Assembly (NCBI GenBank): GCA_013041835.1 | Contig: JABDRH010000324.1 | Span: 1 to 8,609, forward strand | Reading direction: 5' to 3' | DNA length: 8,609 bases | From: Desulfatitalea sp. | GTDB lineage: Bacteria; Desulfobacterota; Desulfobacteria; Desulfobacterales; Desulfosarcinaceae | In this document: one piece after another, positions 1-5,075 of the stretch | Numbering within the stretch: the first letter of the stretch is position 1 | How the letters are laid out: every line of letters begins with the position of its first letter | Position numbers and translations under genes: made by a program | The notes under the pieces: generated by a model | Told to the model about the DNA's origin: nothing | Seen by the model: only the letters and a program-made list of their open reading frames with translations | The model's database searches: none

Positions 1-7
1 GGGGCTT

Positions 8-50
8 GGGGCTCGCGCAAAAATAACTTCACATTTTTATGCGCGAACCC
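8..50. repeat. Imperfect inverted repeat at the window start
   Basis: TCGCGCA at 13-19 pairs with TGCGCGA at 40-46. The pairing continues inward as AAAAT with ATTTT past a bulged A39, and outward weakly as GGG (8-10) with CCC (48-50). No T-run follows on either strand, so it does not read as a clean intrinsic terminator. It could be the 3' end of a transcript entering from the left or a protein-binding palindrome. No gene is visible before it. Confidence 0.4.
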
Positions 51-81
51 TTGGGCGATCTCTGTCAAAGTATATACCCTA

Positions 82-110
82 TTGACAATACAGTCGGATT
101 TACCTATATG
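82..110 (+). promoter_or_regulatory. Sigma70-type promoter of the tRNA-Leu gene
   Basis: A perfect -35 hexamer TTGACA (82-87) is separated by 17 bases from TATATG (105-110), which matches the -10 consensus at five of six positions. The predicted transcription start, about seven bases downstream, falls just ahead of the mature tRNA 5' end at 122, the expected arrangement for a short-leader stable RNA promoter. Confidence 0.75.
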
Positions 111-121
111 GGCATCTTCAT

Positions 122-208
122 GCCGGAGTGGTGAAATTGGTAAACGCAGCGGACTCAAAATCCGCCGGGGGCAACCCCTTGTGAGTTCGATTCTCACCTC
201 CGGCACCA
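122..208 (+). tRNA. tRNA-Leu, anticodon CAA (reads UUG)
   Basis: This is an 87-nt class II tRNA. The acceptor stem GCCGGAG (122-128) pairs perfectly with CTCCGGC (198-204), followed by discriminator A205 and an encoded CCA (206-208). The anticodon stem GCGGA/TCCGC encloses the loop CTCAAAA with anticodon CAA at 156-158. A long variable arm (GGGG, CAA, CCCC) identifies it as leucine-type, and the T-arm is GTGAG-TTCGATT-CTCAC. It has its own promoter upstream and a terminator downstream, so it is a single-gene transcription unit independent of the operon starting at 816. tRNA-Leu genes are frequent integration sites, but no second copy of its 3' end and no integrase is visible in the window. 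Confidence 0.97.
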
Positions 209-217
209 TCAAACATC

Positions 218-249
218 AAAGGGCCGGCCGCCACGCAGCGGCCCTTTTT
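218..249 (+). terminator. Rho-independent terminator after tRNA-Leu
   Basis: AAAGGGCCG (218-226) is the perfect reverse complement of CGGCCCTTT (239-247), with a 12-base loop that can itself form a competing GCCGC/GCGGC stem. The 3' side runs into five T residues (245-249). It lies 10 nt past the tRNA CCA end, as expected for its terminator. Confidence 0.85.
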
Positions 250-279
250 CATTCATACCCGCAGCCTATTCCAAATGAA

Positions 280-303
280 ATGATACGCAGGTTCGGGTAT
301 CAT
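280..303. repeat. Inverted repeat ATGATAC-N10-GTATCAT
   Basis: Seven bases at 280-286 (ATGATAC) are perfectly complementary to 297-303 (GTATCAT) around a 10-base loop. The right arm can instead pair with an earlier copy: ATACCCG (255-261) is complementary to CGGGTAT (294-300), so two mutually exclusive hairpins are possible. The element lies between the tRNA terminator and a larger hairpin. Its function is unknown. Confidence 0.45.
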
Positions 304-310
304 CACCGGC

Positions 311-346
311 CAATGCCTGGACGCCTTCGGCATGGCGCAGGCATTG
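311..346. repeat. Long hairpin, 9-bp outer and 4-bp inner stem
   Basis: CAATGCCTG (311-319) and CAGGCATTG (338-346) form a perfect 9-bp stem. After a two-base bulge, CGCC (322-325) pairs with GGCG (334-337), leaving an 8-base loop. No T-run follows, so it is not an intrinsic terminator. The shape suits a REP-type intergenic palindrome or an RNA structure in a leader. Only a genome-wide search would show whether it is repeated. Confidence 0.55.
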
Positions 347-362
347 ACATACCATCGGAACT

Positions 363-391
363 TTGAGATAGTCCTTAAAATTACAAACAAT
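363..391 (+). promoter_or_regulatory. Weak candidate promoter before the 42-codon ORF
   Basis: TTGAGA (363-368) matches five of six -35 positions and is followed after 17 bases by AACAAT (386-391), a four-of-six match to the -10. The surroundings are AT-rich. It could drive the small ORF at 433 or serve as a distal promoter for the whole operon. The match is weak enough to occur by chance. Confidence 0.2.
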
Positions 392-432
392 TTCCTGCCT
401 AATTAAAAAACTTTTTACAAAAAGGGGTGTAC

Positions 433-798
433 ATGTGCGCCATTTCTATTCTGTCGTCCGCCGAGCTATTGATGCATTCACCGTTCAATACGGCCTTCAT
501 GAAAAAAATGCCCAATCGAATTATCTTTGGAACCAAATTCAAGAGCCTCGGCATAAAATAGGTTCAGCTTTTTTTACAGCGAGGTCCTAAGACCGACGAA
601 GCGCTTTTCCAATGCGTTGACCGGGACGCGGCCAATATCAAAAAGGCCGTCGAAAGCGCGTTCAAAAACATGCTCACGCATTGTGAAAAAAGGCCTGTTC
701 ATTCAAGTTTTCCGAAAAATGATCGAAACTTACATTGGGATGTAATTTGCGGTACCACCAAACCACTGCACGGGTCCGGAAATCAACGCCGCCTGTAA
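433..798 (+). pseudogene. Possible remnant of a small gene, interrupted by TAG
   Basis: An ATG at 433 follows an AGGGG Shine-Dalgarno (423-427) at 5-nt spacing and opens a 42-codon frame (begins MCAISILSSAELL) ending at TAG 559-561. The same frame then stays open for 78 more codons, to TAA 796-798, and encodes a charged, helical-looking stretch around DRDAANIKKAVESAF. One stop in about 120 codons is fewer than expected by chance, so a decayed or amber-interrupted gene is plausible. I recognise no family. Alternatives are a genuine 42-residue protein or noncoding leader sequence. It ends 18 nt before the TolC-like gene. Confidence 0.2.
730..745. promoter_or_regulatory. 16-bp palindrome, candidate operator
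   Basis: TTACAT (730-735) and ATGTAA (740-745) are perfect inverted half-sites around TGGG, with partial A/T symmetry beyond. It lies about 70 bp upstream of the start of the first operon gene, a usual place for a dimeric regulator's site. No cognate regulator is encoded in the window, so the role is inferred from symmetry and position only. Confidence 0.25.
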
Positions 799-805
799 AC
801 AACTC

Positions 806-810
806 GGAGA
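806..810 (+). promoter_or_regulatory. Ribosome-binding site of the TolC-like gene
   Basis: GGAGA at 806-810 sits five bases before ATG 816. It fixes the start there rather than at the in-frame ATG 735, which has no such site and would place 27 residues before the signal peptide. Confidence 0.8.
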
Positions 811-815
811 ATCGA

Positions 816-2240
816 ATGATATCTGTAAAAGCCGCATCGATCCTTTTGGCCCTGATGTTCGCCACCACCGGGACACTCAGCGCTCAAGGGCCCACGGCGC
901 TGACCATCGAGGCGTGTATCAAGATCGCTTTGGAAAAAAACCAACAGCGCCGCATCTCGAGATTGGATGTTGAAACCGCCGAAGCCCAGCTCAAACAGGC
1001 ACTGTCGTCGTATTGGCCTCAGTTGTCTTTCGAGAGCGCCCTGACCCACCTCGATGAAGACATCAATTTCATCTTTCCCACCGAAACCAGCTTGTACACC
1101 ATACGCGGCTTGGGGCCCGTTGCGATCCCCGCCCAAGTGGAGGTGCCCGCCAAAACCATTAAGGTTTTGGACCAGAACAACTTGATGTCCCGGATCAAGT
1201 TCACCTACCCCATTTTTACCGGCGGCCTGCGAGGGGCTCTGGTGCGCCAGGGCCAGGCAGGGGTGGCCGCGGCCCAGCAAGCCCACCGCCGGTCCGAAGT
1301 GCAATTGGTCTATGATGTCCAGCGCTTCTATTATGGGGCGATATTGGCCCAACACCTGTCCCGTGTGGGACAACGAACCCTGGCCCAATTGGAAACCACC
1401 ATGGAGCTGACGGAAATGCTCTACCAGGCGGGATCGGCCTCGGTGAACAAACGCGATTACCTGCGCAGCAAGGTGTTTCTGGAAAGCGTGCGCAGTATCG
1501 TTACGCTGATGGCATCCAACGTCGAATTGGCCCATACCGCCTTGGCCAACACCATGGGCTATGCGTGGGACCAGCCCATCCGGCTGGCCCAGGATCACAT
1601 TCCCTATGAACCGGTCGGTGCCGATTTAACGCAGATGATCTCGGACGCCTATCGCTTCAATCCCGATTGGAAACAATTGGAGGCGGCCATCGATGCCTTC
1701 GAGGCGCGCGTGGACGAAGCCAGGGCCGATCATTTTCCCAAAATCGGGTTGAACGGCACGCTGTGGCGCTGGGACAACAGCATGAACAACAGTGGCCTGT
1801 CAACGGATCAGAACATGCAAGGCTGGACCGTGGGCGTGGGGGTGAAATTCCCGCTTTTCAGCGGTTTTCTGACCACGCAAAAAGTCAAGGCCGCCCGGAC
1901 GGCGCTCGAAGCCATGAAGGCACGCCAAATCCTTTTCAAAGGCGGGCTGGCCGTACAGATCAAACAGGCGTTTCTGGAACTGACGCATGCGCAAAAGATC
2001 CATGACGCCACTCTGGCCGCATCCCAAATGGCTTCCGAATATCGCGACCTGACCGAAAGAGCTTATCGGCAAGAGATGATCGACGCCGACGCGGTCATCG
2101 AATCCCAGATCATGGAGGCCTTGACCACGGCCAGGGCTGAACAGGCTCTTTATGGCCACGCTGAGGCCCAGCTCAAGCTGTCCTACCTGGTGGGTTGCGA
2201 ACTTGAGCAACAGTTTCAATCAACCGATTCGCCGAAATGA
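816..2240 (+). CDS. TolC-family outer-membrane channel protein
   Basis: The 474-residue product is of the outer-membrane efflux protein (OEP/TolC) family, whose trimers form a beta-barrel with a periplasmic alpha-tunnel and serve as exit ducts for efflux pumps or type I secretion. A signal peptide spans about residues 1-23 (cleavage after LSA). The mature protein starts with the family-typical LTIEACIKIALEKN. The internal duplication of the fold is visible as YPIFTGG (131-137) and FPLFSGF (345-351), each followed by long amphipathic helices (about 140-245 and 355-460). There is no lipobox cysteine, so it is not a lipoprotein. Length is normal. It heads the operon and its TGA overlaps the next ATG. 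No RND, MFS, ABC pump or membrane-fusion partner is encoded in the window, so the substrate is unknown. Confidence 0.9.
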   Translation: MISVKAASILLALMFATTGTLSAQGPTALTIEACIKIALEKNQQRRISRLDVETAEAQLKQALSSYWPQLSFESALTHLDEDINFIFPTETSLYTIRGLGPVAIPAQVEVPAKTIKVLDQNNLMSRIKFTYPIFTGGLRGALVRQGQAGVAAAQQAHRRSEVQLVYDVQRFYYGAILAQHLSRVGQRTLAQLETTMELTEMLYQAGSASVNKRDYLRSKVFLESVRSIVTLMASNVELAHTALANTMGYAWDQPIRLAQDHIPYEPVGADLTQMISDAYRFNPDWKQLEAAIDAFEARVDEARADHFPKIGLNGTLWRWDNSMNNSGLSTDQNMQGWTVGVGVKFPLFSGFLTTQKVKAARTALEAMKARQILFKGGLAVQIKQAFLELTHAQKIHDATLAASQMASEYRDLTERAYRQEMIDADAVIESQIMEALTTARAEQALYGHAEAQLKLSYLVGCELEQQFQSTDSPK

Positions 2241-3196
2241 TTATTATACCCAGAATGAAACGCTGCATGTTGACATGCTTTTTTGCGCTGTACGTAAATG
2301 CCGTGGGCCTGAATCCGGCCTCGGCACAAAACGATCCGCAGGGACACGCCCCCAGGGTCATCCGCTTTGCAGGTATTTATGATGTGCTGCCCGGCATCGG
2401 CGTCGAAGACGCGCGCTTGGCCCTTGAAATCATCATGCGCAAAACCATGAAGCGGCAATCGGACCCTTTCAGATTGCATCTGGATCTCATTGCGCATTTT
2501 GAAACCGCCGCGGAGAAAATCAACAGCGGAGACTATCATTTTGTGGTCCTTAGCGGTATCGACTATTTTTTACTGCGGCCGCATTCGCCCATGACGCCTT
2601 TAATGGTGATCTCCAAAATTGAACAACCCACGGAAGCCTTGTTTTTGATCGCAAAAAGCAGTGAAAACCTGGAAACATTGGGGCGTAAGACCAAATCCGT
2701 CCTGACAATCGATGCCGGGCGTACCGGCGCCAACGCCCTGATCTGGCTCGACAGCGTCCTTTGGCAAGCCGGCTTGCAAGACGCCAGCGCGCATTTCAGT
2801 CAAATCCGCACTGCCAACAAGGCCAGCCGTATCGTGCTGCCGGTCTTCTTCGGGAAGGCCGACGCCTGCATCATCAATGCATCGGCCTTTGAATTGATGG
2901 CGGACCTGAATCCCCAGATTGGCAAACAGCTCACCATCATAGAACGTTCCGAGGACTTGGTGGCCATGTTGCTGTGCGCCACCCCCCTGGCCGAGGAACA
3001 GGATAAAGTCGTCGTAAATACCGAAGCTCGCAAGGCAATGTCAGACGAGAATATTCGGCAAGCACTGACCATCGTTCAGATGAAAAGTATATTTCCGTTT
3101 AAACCGGAGTACTTGACTGCCACAAAAGCGCTATTTGATAGCTACCAGTCGCTACGCACCCAACGCAAAACCGATACGACCGGGCACCAAAAATGA
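2237..3196 (+). CDS. PhnD-like periplasmic binding protein, copy 1
   Basis: The 319-residue product is a Sec-exported protein with a signal peptide to about residue 30 (ASA before QND). The body resembles PhnD-type (phosphonate/phosphite family) type 2 periplasmic binding proteins: an opening strand RFAGIYDVLPG, a central SGIDYFLLRPH (106-116), hinge-region EQPTEALFLIA, and the conserved LPVFFGKADACI (201-212). C211 and C247 are the only cysteines in the mature protein. The start at 2237 overlaps the tolC-like stop as ATGA but has no clear Shine-Dalgarno. An ATG at 2255 gives MKRC, matching the start of copy 2, and may be the true start (313 residues). No transporter subunits are adjacent, so a sensory role is likelier than uptake. 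The ligand is unknown. Confidence 0.8.
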   Translation: MIIIPRMKRCMLTCFFALYVNAVGLNPASAQNDPQGHAPRVIRFAGIYDVLPGIGVEDARLALEIIMRKTMKRQSDPFRLHLDLIAHFETAAEKINSGDYHFVVLSGIDYFLLRPHSPMTPLMVISKIEQPTEALFLIAKSSENLETLGRKTKSVLTIDAGRTGANALIWLDSVLWQAGLQDASAHFSQIRTANKASRIVLPVFFGKADACIINASAFELMADLNPQIGKQLTIIERSEDLVAMLLCATPLAEEQDKVVVNTEARKAMSDENIRQALTIVQMKSIFPFKPEYLTATKALFDSYQSLRTQRKTDTTGHQK

Positions 3197-4155
3197 AACG
3201 CTGCCTGTTGACATGCTTCATGACGCTGTGCGCAAATGCCTTGGGGATAGTGGGCCCATATCCGGCCACGGCGCAAAACGATTTGCAGACACCCCCCCCC
3301 AGGATCATCCGCTTTGCAAGTATCTATGATGTGGTGCCCGGCATCGGCGTCGAAGACTCGCGCTTGGCCATTGAAATGATCATTCGCACCACCATGCAGC
3401 GGCAATCGGACCCATTTAAAGTACAGTTGGACTTCATTACTGAGATAGAAATCGCCGCGGAGAGAATTAACAACGGGGGCTACCATTTTTTGGTTCTCAG
3501 CGGTATCGACTATTTTTTACTGCGGCCGCATTACCCTATGTCTCCCTTGGTCGTGGTCTCCAAACACGAACAACCCACGGAAGCCTTGTTCTTGGTCGCC
3601 AGACGCGGCGAGAGCTTGGAAACATTGGGACGCAAGCCCGAATCCGCCCTGATCATCGGAAGGGGACGCGTTGGCGCCAATGCCCTTATCTGGCTGGACA
3701 CTATTCTTTGGCAAGCCGGCTTACAGGACAGCCAAAGGCATTTCAGTCAAATCCGCAACGCCACAAAGGCCAGCCGTATCGTGCTGCCGGTCTTCTTTGG
3801 GAAGGCCGACGCATGTATTATCAATGCATCGACCTTTAAATTGATGGCGGATATCAATCCCCAGATCGGCAAAAAGCTCACCATCATAGAACGTTCCGAG
3901 AAATTGGTGGCATTGTTGCTGTGCGCCACCCCCCTGGCCAAGCAACAGGATATCGCCGCTTTGAATTCCGAAGCCCGCATGGCAATGTCGGACGAGTATA
4001 CCCGGGCGGCGCTAACCATTATACAAATGGAAAGCGTCTTTCCCATCAAGCCGGAGTACTTGGCTGCCACGAAAACGTTGCTTGATCGCCACCAATCATT
4101 GCGCGCTCAACGAAAAACCCATACGACCAAACCCGTGAAAGCGCTTTCGGAATGA
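3193..4155 (+). CDS. PhnD-like periplasmic binding protein, copy 2
   Basis: The 320-residue product is a close paralogue of the preceding gene, roughly two-thirds identical by eye over the whole length. The signal peptide (MKRCLLTCFMTLCANALG, cleavage near residue 27 after ATA) is conserved too. Shared blocks include IYDVVPGIGVEDSRLAIE, LSGIDYFLLRPH (102-113), EQPTEALFLVA, ASRIVLPVFFGKADACIINAS (193-213) and NPQIGKKLTIIERSE. The mature cysteines are C208 and C244. A run of nine C residues (3292-3300), encoding three prolines at residues 34-36, lies just after the signal peptide and is absent from copy 1. Start and stop are both ATGA overlaps, with no strong Shine-Dalgarno, so translation is probably coupled to copy 1. 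It is likely a ligand-binding sensor partner of the downstream kinases; the specificity is unknown. Confidence 0.8.
   Translation: MKRCLLTCFMTLCANALGIVGPYPATAQNDLQTPPPRIIRFASIYDVVPGIGVEDSRLAIEMIIRTTMQRQSDPFKVQLDFITEIEIAAERINNGGYHFLVLSGIDYFLLRPHYPMSPLVVVSKHEQPTEALFLVARRGESLETLGRKPESALIIGRGRVGANALIWLDTILWQAGLQDSQRHFSQIRNATKASRIVLPVFFGKADACIINASTFKLMADINPQIGKKLTIIERSEKLVALLLCATPLAKQQDIAALNSEARMAMSDEYTRAALTIIQMESVFPIKPEYLAATKTLLDRHQSLRAQRKTHTTKPVKALSE
3292..3300 (+). repeat. C9 homopolymer inside binding protein copy 2
   Basis: Nine consecutive C residues encode Pro34-Pro36, directly after the predicted signal peptide. It is the longest homopolymer noticed in the window. Gain or loss of one base would shift the frame about 108 nt into the gene. 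Copy 1 has only five Cs at the equivalent place. Confidence 0.85.
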
Positions 4156-5075
4156 AAAAAACGCTTCGGACATGCATACGCATCAGCCTGTACGGGACAT
4201 TGCTCATCCTGATAGTGAACTGGCCGGGTCCGTCATCGGCGGAACCGAAAACGCATTTCTTTTTCGCCAATCTGCCCAACACCTATTTGGACGGTCATAT
4301 CAAAGAGAGCCGGATGGCCCTCCAGCTGTTTTTACAAAAAGCGTTTCATCACAAACATAGCGATCTAAAACTTCACCTGGACTTTCTTTCCGATAGCCGC
4401 GTTCTTCTCATGCCAAACCCGGCCCAACGGTATGATGTCCTCACCATGACCAGCATGGACTACTTTTCGCTCAAGGATCAACTGAACCTTGAGCCTTTGG
4501 TTTTTTTGAGCAAGGACGATAAGCCGACGGAAAGCTTCCTGTTGCTGAGCCGCACGGGACAAACCTGGGAAACCTTGTCCCGAAAGACCGAACGCTCCTT
4601 GTCAATGCAAAAAGGCTACAGCGAAACCATTGCCAGATCCTGGGGCGCCGCATTGGTCGCCGATCACCAGAGGTCGACCCTCGATGCCTATTTTTCATCG
4701 ATACGGCTGGCGGACACCCCTCACCGAGCGGTGCTGCCGGTTTTTTTCGGGCAAATCGACATGTGCATCGTTTCCCGATGCGCCTATGACCTCATTCTGG
4801 AACTTAATCCTCAAATTAAGGAAAAGCTTGTTATTCTGGAGCAATCCCAGGAATTCATCAATATCATCATCTGCGGCACCGACCAATTGGGTGACTGGGC
4901 CAGGCAGGTCGTGTTGAAGGAGACAATAGACATGCACACCCACCCGGTGGGCCAACAAGCCCTGACACTTATCCAGATGAACCGCTTTTGGCCATTTGAC
5001 CCGTCACTGCTTGACGCCACTAAAGATTTGTACCAATGGCGGGAACAACATGGCCAGGGAGTTAATTGTCAATGA
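4152..5075 (+). CDS. PhnD-like periplasmic binding protein, copy 3 (divergent)
   Basis: The 307-residue product is a third, much more diverged member of the tandem set. The signal peptide is about residues 1-30 (hydrophobic ISLYGTLLILIV, cleavage after SSA). Shared landmarks with copies 1 and 2, in the same order, are TSMDYFSLKDQ (100-110), KPTESFLLLSR, VLPVFFGQIDMCI (194-206), LNPQIKEKLVILEQS (218-232) and the C-terminal ALTLIQMNRFWPFDPSLLDATKDL (270-293). C205 and C241 keep the same 36-residue spacing as in the other two; C210 is extra. The N-terminal lobe differs strongly (NLPNTYLDG in place of IYDVLPGIG), suggesting another ligand or a partner-binding role. It overlaps its neighbours by ATGA at both ends. 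Homology to the family rests mostly on its likeness to copies 1 and 2. Confidence 0.75.
   Translation: MKKTLRTCIRISLYGTLLILIVNWPGPSSAEPKTHFFFANLPNTYLDGHIKESRMALQLFLQKAFHHKHSDLKLHLDFLSDSRVLLMPNPAQRYDVLTMTSMDYFSLKDQLNLEPLVFLSKDDKPTESFLLLSRTGQTWETLSRKTERSLSMQKGYSETIARSWGAALVADHQRSTLDAYFSSIRLADTPHRAVLPVFFGQIDMCIVSRCAYDLILELNPQIKEKLVILEQSQEFINIIICGTDQLGDWARQVVLKETIDMHTHPVGQQALTLIQMNRFWPFDPSLLDATKDLYQWREQHGQGVNCQ
5056..5061 (+). promoter_or_regulatory. Ribosome-binding site of the membrane kinase gene
   Basis: AGGGAG lies inside the end of binding protein copy 3. It is 4 nt before an in-frame TTG (5066) and 10 nt before ATG 5072, so it does not settle the start on its own. ATG 5072 is preferred because it recreates the ATGA overlap used at the three junctions upstream. 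Confidence 0.5.

Larger units (their letters stand above)
250..815. other. Intergenic region between tRNA-Leu and the operon
   Basis: This 566-base stretch has no confident gene. It holds two strong inverted repeats (280-303 and 311-346), an AT-rich block (about 371-420) with a weak promoter-like pair, and a 42-codon ORF with a good ribosome-binding site (433-561) whose frame remains open to 796 after one TAG. A TTACAT-TGGG-ATGTAA palindrome lies at 730-745. The operon promoter must lie here or in the repeat zone, but no convincing -35/-10 pair is seen close to the tolC-like gene. Confidence 0.6.

Noticed and set aside
122..210. tRNA-Leu as the attachment site of an integrated element
   Set aside because: No integrase and no second copy of the tRNA 3' end were found in the window; the promoter, gene and terminator form an ordinary unit.
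82..366. 94-codon open frame on the plus strand
   Set aside because: It runs straight through the tRNA-Leu gene and its terminator and has no ribosome-binding site.
559..561. In-frame TAG as a possible pyrrolysine codon
   Set aside because: Pyrrolysine occurs in large methyltransferases; this frame is about 120 codons with no such similarity and no Pyl genes are in view.
735..815. Upstream in-frame ATG for the TolC-like gene
   Set aside because: It would add 27 residues before an obvious signal peptide and has no Shine-Dalgarno; ATG 816 has GGAGA at 5-nt spacing.
783..1598. 271-codon open frame on the minus strand
   Set aside because: It lies wholly opposite the clear TolC-family gene, has no ribosome-binding site, and its low-complexity G/H/Q-rich product is typical of an antisense shadow.
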